NCBI RefSeq assembly: GCF_021462225.1
Contig: NC_061806.1
Span: 26,804,144 to 26,868,143, forward strand
Length of the DNA stretch: 64,000 nucleotides
Direction of reading: 5' to 3'
Origin: Girardinichthys multiradiatus
Lineage: Eukaryota > Chordata > Actinopteri > Cyprinodontiformes > Goodeidae
A model generated the notes under the pieces. It saw nothing but the letters and a program-made list of their open reading frames with translations, did no database searches and was not told where the DNA came from. Shown here piece after piece: positions 47,676 to 59,501 of this stretch. Each line of letters starts with the position of its first letter. Within the stretch, counting starts at the first letter, position 1. The position numbers were made by a program, and so were the translations under genes.

Positions 47676-48226
47676 TATATGAGGGTGGCTCGCCGGCACT
47701 TCTACGCCTGAGTGTTTTGCCTGCTGCGGTAGTGATCACCTGGCCAGCCTTTCCTGAATTTTGGAAGATCTCTTGTAAACTTTGACTAATAGTTTGTTTT
47801 TTCCCCTTTACCCTGGCCGTTCAAGCCGAGCCACCGAGTTGGGATTCTCTCTCTGGAACACACCCTCTGTGGAAACTGGACTTTGTTTTTGGCCTGGCTG
47901 CCACCCTTGCGAACCCTCCAGACTGAGCACAACCTGTCCACCCACCTTCGCTTACCTGGACCAACGGAGCGCCGAGTCCAGCCAAGTCAGTGCAGGCTCA
48001 CGCCCCAGACTCGCACCTATCAACCCCCCCAGTGGATCGATCTAAGAAACAAATAATCCGTTCTGTTTCCTTATCTCATCTCTGTCTTTTCCCTTACAGT
48101 CTGACGACCAGCCCGCTTCGCTCTTCCGCCTCCTTGAATTGAGTAATAAAACTTTGAGTTTACGTTTCTCTGTCTGAGTGTTCTCTGCATGTGGGTCAAG
48201 TCGGCCTTAAAAACAGTGACACCTGA

Positions 48227-49149
48227 ATAAACTCAAGCCATGTCCCAGCAAACAGTTTCCTGTTAATTAGCCTCTCAAGCTTTCTGTGCTTCTCTGACCT
48301 ACCTTGCACATACTTAAAATGGCTTCTTCCCTCAGCATTTACCCCGGATTGTTGTTTTGTCCAAAGCCTGGCAACGAACAGCTAAGACGTGGGTAGTAAT
48401 CATAAAAGGTCACATCAAAAGATCTGTTTTTTTTTTTTTTTTATTTGACAACCCAGTCACCGATTCAGGCCAATCAAGCTCAAAATCGTACAGTTATGGT
48501 CCCAAGCTTATTTTAAGGTTTATCTAGGTCCATAATGCTGAGAAGACTTGCTGGGTTTATGGGCACTTCTGGCTATTTAAATGTGCTTTTATCCATCTGC
48601 ACAGATGAGAGAGAGAGCCACAGAGGAGGGATGCTGGTGTGTTGGTGAGAGCTAAATGTCATCCCTGACTTCTAAAACAAATAGCTGCACACTGAGTTTA
48701 ACCCATCAAAGTGCAGACCAAATTGTCTTGCACCTTTAAATTATTTATCCTTTCCTGTACTTCCCTGTCATATCCTTTGTTTCCGCTAAGCAGCTCACAA
48801 AGCTATATGTCCAAGACAAAGAAGCACACGATTTAAAAAAAATTCACGTTAAATGGGTGATACAAATATTTGATTAGCTGAATCTTGTTCGGAAAGATCC
48901 CCGAGTTCATCCATGCAGAGATGTCATGAAAAGTGAAGGTTCTCTCAAAAGCTGTTTCTCACATTGTCAACACAACGGTCATCCGAACCATGGAAGCCAC
49001 GTCAAATGTGCAGATAATGCACTGAAGGGGTGTACTTAGTTTTTAGTGGAGCTCCGGGGCAATGGTCTGCTGAGCAGGAACCCATTTTTCCTTTATCACT
49101 TGTGCTGCGCAAGCACCCACACAAGGACATACCTTTGCTAAGGGTAAAC
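48227..49149. other. non-coding, nothing recognised
   Basis: Contains a T run near 48427-48442. Otherwise no gene or repeat is recognised. Confidence 0.55.
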
Positions 49150-50410
49150 ACTCAGGTAATTTATTGTGCATTTCAGCCAAAATGAGATGATGAGAACATC
49201 AATGTGTACTGTACTACAGTTGGAAACACATCAAGAATTTGACCCATTTGACAAAATGCATTTTAATACAGAACTGGTATTACTAAAAACCTCAATATAT
49301 GGAAGGAAAACGTCCATATATTGTTTTTACAAATAACATTTTAAAAATGTTGCATGCATTTGTGTTGAGCTCCTATTGATCTTATACTTCTAAATAAAAT
49401 GTAGTGCAAGTGATTACCTTTAGTAGTCACCTTATAAGTGAATAGAGTCCACCTGTGTGTAATTCAAACCTACTATTAATACAACTGTTCAGTGAAACCC
49501 AATGTTTCATTCTGATCACGCCATTATCATGGGGAAAGGTGCTGGTGGCAGAATCATGCTGTGGGATGCTTGCCAGACTTGATGGGAAGATGGATTGAGT
49601 TAAATACAGGAGCTGCAAAAGAATTAAGGCAGGGTGGAGGTTCCCCTTTCAAGACAACAAGAGCAACTTTTTCACCGAAAGCCCCGGGAATTAAAGCCAG
49701 AGGGTTTGTTTTATCTGGGTAAAAGACTTATAGAGAATATTTTTAGAATAAAAATAATTTGCGCAGCATTGCCTTGCTGCACACAACCCCACCACTTTAA
49801 CACTTTAAAAATCTAAACAGACTTACCTCGGGCAGGACCTTCTACCCATGGAAGGTGAAATTACCCGGATAAATACGTATTTGCTTTTCAAAAGCCCAGG
49901 GTTTTCCACAAGCAATGGAAAAGGGGCTAATGACCCTAAACACACAGCCAGGGCAACAGCCCTGATGATATAGTTTAGATAAAAGCGTATTTGTGTATCT
50001 GAATGGCACTGTCAAAGTCCAGACCTAACTATAATTGAGAATATTTGACAAGACTTGAAAATGTATGTAAAAGAAGCTCTCCATCCAGTCTGACTGAAAC
50101 TGAACTATTCTGCCAAGAAGAATGGGCAAAAATTCTAGTCCCGAAAGACTTGCATCTATAATGGCTCAGAAAGGCTGTTCTACAAAATATTGACTCCAGA
50201 GGGGCTGGATAGAAATGCATGCCACACTTTTTTTGTAAAACATTTTGAAGACCATGCTTGATTTTCCTTCTACTTCATATTTATATGACAGCTTGTGCTG
50301 GTCTGAAAAATAAAATCAAATAAAACAAACTGAACATTGTGATTGTAAGATAACAAAATGTGAAACATTTTAAGGGGTATGGATTATTTTGCTAAGCACA
50401 ATAAAACATA
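49150..50410 (+). mobile_element. decayed Tc1-like transposon relic
   Basis: Segments of a fish Tc1 family occur in order. These are a leader (AATAGAGTCCACCTGTGTGT), GAGGRIMLWDAC (HGGGS-x-MLWG-like) near 49534, GATGGGAAGATGGATTGAGT, a degraded FQQDN near 49648, CAAAGTCCAGACCTAACTAT near 50015 (SPDLN) and AGAAGAATGGGCAAAAATTC near 50115. The 3' untranslated part ends in AAGGGGTATGGATTATTTTG. The 5' third of the gene, with the DNA-binding domain, is absent. An unrelated ~273-bp block (49659-49931) interrupts it between the FQQDN and KHTA segments. Confidence 0.7.
49659..49931. other. foreign insertion inside the Tc1 relic
   Basis: The flanking Tc1 sequence is continuous once this block is removed (GACAAC then GACCC, the QDN-DP codons). 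The block has partly complementary arms, TTTATCTGGGTAAA near 49711 and ATTACCCGGATAAA near 49859, suggesting a small hairpin-forming MITE. No family or clear duplication is recognised. Confidence 0.5.
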
Positions 50411-51795
50411 TAAAAAGGAGTATGGGTAGTAAACAAATGTTTGCTATAAAGAAGCCCTGGCATAAAAGTAATCATAAGAAGTTAGATTAAGAAGACTACC
50501 TGGAGCACTATGTAGTGCTTTGATGTGTTTGAGTACTTTTAACTTCCCCTAAAAATGATAACGGTGTCTAAGATAATTGTTGTATTAGGGAGGCAATTTG
50601 CATGAGAACAATGAGCTAAGGTTATTAAAAAAAGAAAATAAAGACTGCAGACTATGAAAAGTGATGTGTCTTTCTCAAACGTATTATTAGATTACTGTCA
50701 CCAAGCAGTCACAGTAATAAGGTTCTGTCACAAAGTATTAAACAGCAAGATGCCACACGGCTCAATGTGTGACAGCTTTTCAAAAAAAGCTTATTAGGAA
50801 AAAAATGTAACATGGTCATTCCAAAATACTTTTTGACACACCATCTATGCTATAAAGAGGCTAGAAACTGCAATGTATCCAGACAGAAATCAAGCACAAC
50901 TATAATTTATGATCAGTATGCCGGGTTTAACCCAAATTGATCGAAAGATGCAGCGGAGATGTGGGTCAATACAGGAAAGAAAAAGTCAGCAAGATCCTTG
51001 CATGTAGAGATGTCAATCCTTTAAAGGTGACATACATGTGGAGGAGATCAAAGCTGTCCGAAGACACCTTTAGCCTCATATGAAAGCCTTGTTGATTCTG
51101 CATGTAATGTGCTGAAGCAATAAATACTGAGACCTGAGTTTGTTTCTGTCCAACTGTGATAATTAACATAAGAGTTATCTACAAATTATCTTATGTACAT
51201 TTAAAATGAATGTTTTCATTTTGATTGATCTGTTTTGTGTTCCTATGTCCTATTTCTAACTTCAACAAAAGACAGATGGTTTAACAACGAGCCATGCAGA
51301 TCACTAACCAGCAGCTTTAGAGCTTTTCCAGAACAAACCTGTGTATTTAAAATCCTTAAGTCATTATTTAAGATGTTAAATATGTTATACATTTGTCAAA
51401 AAATCATAATACAAGACAAGAAGATTAGAGATAATTTAACTGAAAACTCATTGGCTAGAACCAAAGAAAGCTAATTAGGTAAAGCAATAGAAGTGCGGGC
51501 AGTAAAAGGAAGGCATAGAAGGTTTGGAATGAGAATAAAAACGTATGGAGGTTTGATTGAGTAGGATGAAGACCATTGAAAAGATCTTCAAACACACTTC
51601 AAAACCACATAAATTTGCCTTCATGTCTTTTTGTAAAACATACCAGAAGGGATGTAAAATTATCTTTTTTTTTATGCAGAGCATAGTCCAGCATTTTCTG
51701 TTCCCAACCTGTTCCTGTTAGCTGTCAGCTGTGTATAAGAGCATTAGGTCAACTGCTCCGACATATTAAATTGGAAAACACAAACAGTCACCATA
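50411..51795. other. non-coding, nothing recognised
   Basis: AT-rich. Small frames near 51235-51684 have no domain or splice context. Confidence 0.55.
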
Positions 51796-52677
51796 CAAGC
51801 TGGTCTGAGTATTTCAGAAACTGCTGATTTACAAGGATTTTTAATCCAAACTTTATGTCAGGTTTACAGTGAATGGTACAAAAAAGTAAAAACATCCAGT
51901 GAGCAGAGTTGTGTGGCGGAAAATGCCTTGTTGATGTCAGAGGAGAATAGGCAAATTGTTTTGAAATGATAGAAAGGCAAAAGTACCTTCATTAAATACT
52001 TATTACAATCAAGGTATGCAGAATAGTATGCAAAACATGTTTAACCTTGAAGCAGAACATACAGAGGCAGAAAACCACACTCAGTGTCACTCCCATCAGC
52101 TAAGAATAGGAAACCGAGGCCACAATTCAGACAGGTTATCAAATTTGGACAAAAACACATTGGAAAAACATCTCCATGTCTAATGAGTTTGGATTTCAGA
52201 TGAAACCATCAGAGGGTAGGGTCAAAATGTAGCTTAAACAGCATGAAAGGATCTTTCCTAATTTGCATCAACAGTTCAGGATATTTTCACTTTTCACTTT
52301 TTCCCCCCTAGTACCAATTGCGCATTGATTCAATACCGCTATCATGATTATGCACCATGTCACAAAGCTCAAATAATTGTAAATAGTTTTTCTTCAACAT
52401 GACAATGATTTCATTGTACTCCAGTAGCTTCCACAGTCACCAGATCTCAATCCAACAAAGCACCCGTGGGATGTAGACAGGAGTTTTACATAATAAGTGT
52501 ATAGCCAGCAAGTCTGCAGCAACTGTGTGATACTATAATGTTAAAATGGACTAAACTCTCCTGGCACCTAGTTGAATCTAAGTTAGGAGAAATTCAGTTG
52601 TGTCAGTCAGTTTTGAAGGTAAAATGGAGTCAAAGCTAGTACTAGTAAGGTGTACTCACTAAAATAGCCTGTGTGTG
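51796..52677 (+). mobile_element. 5'-truncated relic of the second DD36E-type Tc1 family
   Basis: It is alignable by eye with the element at 37414: GCTGGTCTGAGTATTTCAGA at the start, ACATCCAGTGAGCAGAGTTG, AAATGCCTTGTTGATGTCAG, CACCATGTCACAAAGCTC, and the right terminus AAGGTGTACTCACTAAAATA near 52647. The left terminus and first codons are missing. Stops and indels occur throughout. It keeps the helix-turn-helix segment that the 37414 copy has lost. Confidence 0.8.
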
Positions 52678-54299
52678 TAGCTATTCATAGCCACAATAAT
52701 TATTGTTCCTTGTGTATCTTTGTGTCAAAAATTAGTTATTTCATCTTTTGCTGATTTAATAACCATATTATTATTGGCCTATAAATGCCCAGGACACTGT
52801 TGTCCTTATTTTAACAGTGTCAACCAATCTTACTGTTTTGTAGATTTTCTTTTTAACAAGTTTGATTGGGAATCACTGTATATCTTTTTTTCTATTATTT
52901 TATTATAAAAGACTTTCACTTTACGTTAGTGGCCCAGATTTCCACTGCTTATCTAATTTCAGGCCTTCTTCTTTTGTTTGGTTTGGCTACTGCAACCGTA
53001 TTCTTTTTTGTTTGGATTGTTCTATTTTTTATTTTTTTGTATTAAATTGGGCAGCACTGCCATTGATGGTATCTCCACGTTATGAGTTGTTTTGTTTTTT
53101 TTGCTGGCTAGATTAGAACAGTGAGCAGGGAGCTCATAGCTAATACAAAAGGTGGCAAATATCTTCAGGGAGGTACTTAAAGAAAACTGTAAAATGAGGA
53201 CATTTTGCCAGTGTTTACTTCAGGGTCATGGGATAATAATAATATAATTCATTAACAATAACTGGACCTAGAAGACCTGCAACAATAACATTAAACGGAA
53301 AGAAGCACACAAAATAAAACACCCAAGGATTAAGAATGTGAAATTGCATCCATACATGTAAGGATTTAGCTGATACCCAAGTATCTTTTTCACTTGTGGT
53401 TTAGTCTCACTCTGTTTCTCCTGAATGTTTAATGAAAGGAGGGTGAACAGCGCTGAAAACTTTCTTTCTGGAACTGCCTGAAGTAATCCTTTCTTTTCCC
53501 AGTTTCTTGTATGGTCTCAATTTCTCTTTCCATTCTCCTTTTTGGCTTCTTGTCACTAGTTCAAATTAATTGTGCTTAGTCACGTACACGTCATAAAGTT
53601 CGCTGTTCTTGCTGAACGTTTTTCTTTTCTCCTCTTTTAACGAGCAGATGTCCACTCCACCGAGCACTTACCCTCTCCAAGTAAAGGTCTATTTCAAGGA
53701 GTATTAAATACCAAGAAATCAATGCAGGTTGTACGTGTGTACGTGTGTGCTTGTGGACTGCATGGGCATGTCTTTTAGTGCCTCTGAGTTAGTGTGTGCC
53801 TGAATTATTTATGAGGCAAAAGTGCTCCACAGGGAGAAATGCAATGCATCTTATTCACAACATTTCTATGTTTAAAATATGCATTGCCTTAAGAGGTTTA
53901 TGATTTTTAATCTAAAACTGGACAATGAGTAACCTCTTTTCTGTGACAGATAGATTAATTGATTTGAATACAAGAAGTAAACAAGTAGCAATTGTGTGGT
54001 GCTGTCTTGTGTATTAGTGAATACTATGACAAAAACTTTACAAAGCTAATGGAAAGATATATAAAAAAAAACCCACATGGGTTATTTCAACTTCATCGTG
54101 TATTATAGATAAAACATTTCGTGGACAGTAATCTAATCATATTTTGCCTTATACTTTCATGTTTTGGTGTGCCCACATTTTTTTTTTTTTTTTTACCAGC
54201 TTTGTGTACAGTACCTTTGGGTAGTCAGTGTTAAACATTAAGTTGACAGCAGTAACTATAAGTGAATTGGACATACACAACCCAATTTCTTGGATTTAA
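52678..54299. other. non-coding, nothing recognised
   Basis: T-rich in its first part (52720-53110), where two overlapping Phe-rich frames arise by chance. A GTGT/ACGT repeat patch lies near 53731-53755 and a T run near 54178-54194. Confidence 0.55.
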
Positions 54300-54540
54300 G
54301 TACAATATTATTTTAAATTATTCCTTAAGGATACATCCTGGAGCCAGTCTTATTCACAATATTTATGTTTGTTTAGGTCAAATCCACTGAACAAGTAATA
54401 TTTCTCTCAATGTAAATGTATGCAGATGACACATAGATATATATCTCCTTAAATTACACCCTGTCTGTGTTTGAAACAGATGTTTATCCCCACATTTCTG
54501 CCTCAAGTGGATAGCCTGTAGAATGGTGTAAAGATTCCAC
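54300..54540 (+). pseudogene. non-LTR retrotransposon reverse transcriptase fragment
   Basis: Around 54329-54365 one frame reads GYILEPVLFTIFM, matching the GS-x-LGP-x-LF-x-IYM box. After about 60 bases, YADDT, a stop, then IYIS follows at 54420-54450, which is the catalytic YADDTQLYIS box with Gln turned to stop. These two boxes are the core of L2/Rex-type reverse transcriptases. Only about 240 bases are recognisable and no other domain is visible. Confidence 0.7.
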
Positions 54541-55503
54541 TGTTGAGATTACTTTGTAAACCTACACTAGCAACATACTCCAAGATTTAGCATTTTAAAT
54601 ATTAAATTGAAAAAACGCCCGTACTGCCAATGTCAATAATCTAGTAAAATACATAAACTAGCATTAATATAATATAGAGTTTTAATGCTGTAAGCACAAC
54701 CGTGACAGAAACCAAAGTGGAAAACAGCAAAATATTTATAATACAAATATTCTTCAGTATATAGGTCAATACTTCATTTTGGCTGGTATAGATTCTGTAT
54801 TTAATTGTGTCATGATCAACATAAAATATACACTAAGATTCTCATATTACAGTAGCATTTATGTTTTTGACTTGAAAAACCTAACCATACTTTTCTATGT
54901 ATGTAACTGCAGTACCATGAAAATTATAATATTTCTGTTAAAGACTACGATACAAATCTAGTTCTGGCCCTGTGAGCTCAGAAATATTCAAAAGCTAAAA
55001 TAATCACAGAGAATAAAGAGATTCCAGCATGCGTCGTAGAAAAAGGGGGCACAGATGAGGCTACACGCCTGAAACAAGCATTCAAATGAATGCATGTGGA
55101 AATTGTCCTTGTTTGATTTTGTCTCATTGTGTGTATCTACACACCAGTATTCTTGCAGATATAAATCAGTGTGCTTTTATTAACATGAACCATCACGTGC
55201 ATCTTTGAGTATTTGTGTGGACTAAACAGTTGTGTTTTGGAGAATATGAGTGTAGCTGTTATTATGTCTTTGTTTTATAAAAACACAATTGTATTTGTAT
55301 GTAAAATAATCAGTGTGTGATAAGGGCTTTTATCTCAGAGCCATGCATAGGTGAACAGCCTGATTGCATCCCAAACAAAAAAAGTTCTAATCATGCATGC
55401 TGACTACTGACACAAATAACCAGAGTAGCAACCAGGAATCTAGGCCTAAACCTCTCCCTTTTTTTGCTTAAAGAGCAAACATTTTTAAAAATATCTAAAC
55501 ATA
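54541..55503. other. non-coding, nothing recognised
   Basis: AT-rich intron-like sequence without assignable features. Confidence 0.6.
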
Positions 55504-55505
55504 TA

Positions 55506-56404
55506 CACTACCGGTCAAAGGTTTTAGATACACTATCTCACTTAATGGGTCTCTTTATTTTAATGACTATTTAAATTGTAGATTCTCACCAAAGGCCACA
55601 AAGCTATGAATGAACACACATGGACCTATGTACTAAACAAAAAATGTCAAATAACTATTTTATTTTCCTTTTTATATTTTTGATTCTTCAAAATAGCCAC
55701 CATTTGCTTTGATTACTGCTTTGCTCTCTTAGCATTCTCTTCATGAGCTTCATGAGGTGGCCACCTAAAATAGTTTCCCAAAGAGTCTTGAAAGAACTTC
55801 CCAGAGGTGCACTGAGAGATGGCCAAAGATAAATTTTTCAGTCATCACAGCAAAGGGTGGCTACTTTAGAGAGTCTAAAACATAACATATTTAACGTTCA
55901 TTCATTCATCTTCTATACCGCTTATTCCATAGTGGGTCATGTGGTAGCTGTTACCTATCTCCAGCAGTCTACGGGCAAGAGGCAGGGTACATCTTGGACA
56001 GGTCGCCAATCCATCACAGAGACATACAAGACAAACAACCCTGCACACACACATTCACACCTAAGCGCAATTTAGAGAGATTAACTTAACAATTAACAGT
56101 CATGTTTTTGGACTGTGGGAGGAAGCCAGAGTACCTGGTGAAAACCCACGCATGCACAGGGAGAACATGCAAACTCCGGCCAGGAGTCAAACCCAGGACC
56201 TTGTTGCTGCAAGGCAACAGTGCTACCGACTGCACCACCGTGCAGCCCACATATTTAAGGTCATTTTACAATTTTGTTGTTTGCTACATAATTGCATATG
56301 TGTTCATTCACTGTTTTGATGCCTTCAGTGAAAATGTAAATAGTCATAAACATAAAGAAAACCATTAAATGAGAAAGACGTTCTAAAACTTTTGACCGAT
56401 AGTG
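55506..56404. mobile_element. Tc1-derived MITE carrying a nested SINE
   Basis: TA-flanked (55504-55505 and 56405-56406). The left end reads CACTACCGGTCAAAGGTTTT and the right end read inward CACTATCGGTCAAAAGTTTT. Without the SINE it is about 535 bp. It shares the ATTCTTCAAAATAGCC and CATGAGCTTCATGAGG segments with the MITE at 23111. It has no transposase and is a deletion derivative of a larger Tc1 element. Confidence 0.88.
55895..56248 (-). repeat. full-length tRNA-derived SINE nested in a MITE
   Basis: On the minus strand it starts GGGCTGCACGGTGGTGCAG, with A-box-like GGTGCAGTCGGTAGC and a worn B box GGTTTGACTCC, and ends in a GAAT repeat. A perfect 10-bp target duplication ACATATTTAA lies at 55885-55894 and 56249-56258. 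Same family as the copies at 6757 and 27700. Confidence 0.93.
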
Positions 56405-56465
56405 TATGCTATGAGAAGTTTCTAACTATTTATTAAAATGTGAAAATGTACTGACTATCTAACAT

Positions 56466-57510
56466 ACATTTACTGATCAAAGTTCACGAAAACCCACAAT
56501 GCAGTTTCTCAGAAAATTTAAATATTCCACAAGAGAAATAACAAAATATACTTTTAGTAAAGAATTGTTGGCCAACACAATCATGGGGAAGACTGCTGAC
56601 TTGACAGCTTTGCAGCAGACAGTCACTGATGCACTCCACAGGAAGGGCAAGACACAAAATGTCATTGCTGAAGAAGCTGGCTGCTCACAGAGTGCTGTAT
56701 TCAAGCATATTAAATGAAGTCTGAGTGAAAGGAATTAAAAGGGTGGGGAAAGTTACATGAATATCCGAAATAGCTACATTGAGAAGATTGTGAAGAAAAG
56801 TCTATTAAAGAGGTTGGGGGTATTTCATAAGGTGTGGACTGTGGCTGAAGTTAACAGTTTAAGAGCCACTACACACAGACATATCCAGGATTTAGTCTGC
56901 AACTGACACATTCCTTGTGTTAAGCCAACCATCTACCTGACACAATGTCAGAAGCTGTTGCCTGGACTAAGGAGAAACAGAACTGGACTGTTGCTGAGTG
57001 GTCCTAATTATTTTACATTTTACATTTGGAAATCAAGGTCCTAGAAAATGGAGGGAAAGTGGAAAGAGACAGAATCCCTTCTCGTGGTGTCGGTCTACTG
57101 TTTTCCAAAGTCCAAAGATGGTGTAGCCATCTAGCAGCATGAGCACCTCATGTTTCCCTCTGCTAATAGGCTTTATGGAGATGCTGATTTCCATTTCCAG
57201 CAGGACTTGGAACCTGTCCACACTGCCAAAGTATCAATACCTGGTTTAATGAACATGGTATTACTGCGCTGGATTTTACAACTGTGCTCGAGTTGTGAGC
57301 AAAGTGGTTTGACCTGAACTCCAAAAATAATGTATTGCCAAGATGTAGATGAACGACACCAGACCCAACAACACAGGAGAACTGAGGGACACTATGAAAG
57401 CAACCTGATCTCCCTTAATACCTCAGGAGCACAACATGGTGATTGCCTCCATGTTGTGTTGAACTGAAGCAGTAATTCAAGCAAATGGAGTCTCAATCAA
57501 GTATTGAGTG
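56466..57510 (+). mobile_element. decayed Tc1-like relic, distinct from copies A-D
   Basis: A 44-residue frame from 56583 (MGKTADLTALQQTVTDALHR, then CSQSAVFKHIK) is a Tc1 helix-turn-helix domain related to, but clearly different from, that of copies A-D. Further transposase text follows with stops and gaps: AAGGAGAAACAGAACTGGAC near 56970, TTTGGAAATCAAGGTCCTAG near 57025, GGCTTTATGGAGATGCTGAT near 57169 and CAGGACTTGGAACCTGTCCA near 57200. The end TCAATCAAGTATTGAGTGCA near 57492 marks the C-terminus. A central portion (HGGG/VMVWG region) is deleted. Terminal repeats are not evident. Confidence 0.75.
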
Positions 57511-59499
57511 CATATACTGGAACATACTTTTCGACATTGATACATTTCTATATTAAATTAGCACAGATTAAAACCAGCCCAAAGCCACATAAGTATGCAA
57601 AATTTGCCAACATGTTTGCCTAGTAAGGTAAATGCCCTTCATTATCCTGCGGTCACATTGTTCTGCATGACATATATTTTTCTCTGCAGCAGCAGCAGAT
57701 TCAAATAATTTGCAAGTTCTATGAAAAACGTTTTAATGACTTATCAGTTTAAAACTATTTAAGCAGGGGAACATCCACAGCCTATAGGCCCCTTCGTCCA
57801 GAGAACCAGGAAAATTAGAACGAACAGCTAAACACTAATAATCTCTAAAAATGAGGACTCCTAGTCTAGTGTTGTGTAAAAATATAGGGAGAGTAGGAGC
57901 ACTGTCAAAGTCACTTCTGGGATTTTGGATTTTTCAATTTGTTACAACGCACAAAATAAATTATTTTCCATTATTTTGTTAAGCATGCAAGGATTGCCTT
58001 TCATGCCCCATGGATTAGCAAAGAACTGCAAGTGTTTGTATGTGCCTCATCAATTTAATAACAGCACATAAAATGCAGACATGTCTGGTTTAACGAAGTG
58101 GTTTTTCTGAGGCCACACTAAACAAGCACATCAGGCTGTGTAGTAGGATATCCCCTCAGGAATGCATCTTTGTGTTTGCACAAATGTATGTGTGTTAGTC
58201 ATGACATGTTGGTGGAGCATGAAAATGAATCTAAATGACTAAACCTCATGTTATGGTGTTGCAGTTTGACATTTCATTCAGCTGCTCAGGATAACCACTG
58301 CAAGAAGATCTCGAATTTAAAATAACAAAAAAAAGGCACAGTTGTTGTCGTAGTGTGTACAACTTTAACAGAGTTTGACAGCCATCATTTCCATGCAATA
58401 ACAGACAAGGTGACTTTTGAAGCAACTATAATTATACATACTTATGGCTTATTGTAAGCAATCTAGTCAAATGTTGTGTACTCTGCAACCTGTTGGAAAA
58501 TTGGGGGGCATTACCCCAGGTGCAGATCATCCTCCTAGTGGTGCTTAAGGAAAATTAGAAGTAATCTTAACAGGAAACACTTCACAAGCAGCTGCAAAGA
58601 ATAATGTGTTTTTATTACCAAAGAGAGTAAAATAAATGCTAATGCAAAAATGCTTGCTGTTTCTCTTTGCATATAAGGTATCATTGGCACCGTCACACAT
58701 CTAGCAGCAATAGAAATTGGACTGCCAGGGGTTCCTAGGCTCTTTTAGCACCGCTTTTGGGATGTCTTGAGTTTCATTTACTGAATTAGAATGCTAAAGT
58801 GTGCGGAGATAGTTCCTTTCTTGCAGCGACAAATGTAGTGCAGTGTTGCAAAAACATTTATCACAACTGAATGTACAAAGGGTTATCAATACCATCTGGT
58901 TGAGTTAGGCAAACCTTAATGGATTTCAAGTGTTGAACTCAACTTCTCAGGAGCTGACATCTAGCAGACATCATGGAGGACTGCTCAAGAATTAAGAATC
59001 TGACTTAGGGTGACTTGAGAGCTAATTCAAGTTTTTTTTAAATTATTTTTTATCTGAAACACATTCTTTAAATTTAAAGATACTTCACAAATTTAAAAGA
59101 GTGACTTTTGGCAGACAGAAACTGGTGAAGCAGAAATCCAACTTCTTAAGTCAATAACCAGTGCTGGTTTTCAAAGAGTTAACCAGCCCAATATATACCA
59201 CAGTAAACAATATTTTTAGTTTCATTATGACATTGCTGGTGCTGTAACCACAGATCAAGAATCAATGCCTGTTCTGACCTTCGTGTAGGAGTGCTTCCTT
59301 GGTTCAATGTTGGAAGAACACAACGTCCCCTTTGGTCAGAACTGGCTAAAACTTTGATGTCAACATACTCTAAGGTGCTATCTTTTTAAGATTCTCAAAT
59401 GAATTTAAATCCTGAGAAATATACAGATTCTTCCTCCATTGAAAAATAAAGAAGGCTTCCTTGAAAAGTAAATGATTTATTCCAAGACTGGTTTTGATA
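57511..59499. other. non-coding, nothing recognised
   Basis: AT-rich intron-like sequence without recognised genes or repeats. Confidence 0.6.
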
Positions 59500-59501
59500 T
59501 A

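Larger units (their letters stand above)
46029..48221 (+). mobile_element. solo LTR (about 646 bp) split by Tc1 copy C
   Basis: The left part is 46029-46130 and the right part 47676-48221. The ends are TGTCAG...GTGACA, so TG...CA with short inverted termini. A perfect 5-bp target duplication CCTGA flanks the unit (46024-46028 and 48222-48226). Joined at the Tc1 insertion point, the sequence has a TATA-like CTATATGA. The right part is distinctly GC-richer and carries a poly(A) signal AATAAA at 48145-48150 near its end. No internal retrotransposon genes are present, so this is a recombined solo LTR, probably of a Ty3/Gypsy-type element, a class call made on general appearance. The 87-residue frame at 47782 is not a gene. 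Confidence 0.85.

Noticed and set aside
47782..48045. 87-residue frame in GC-richer DNA
   Set aside because: It falls wholly inside the solo LTR and has no domain.
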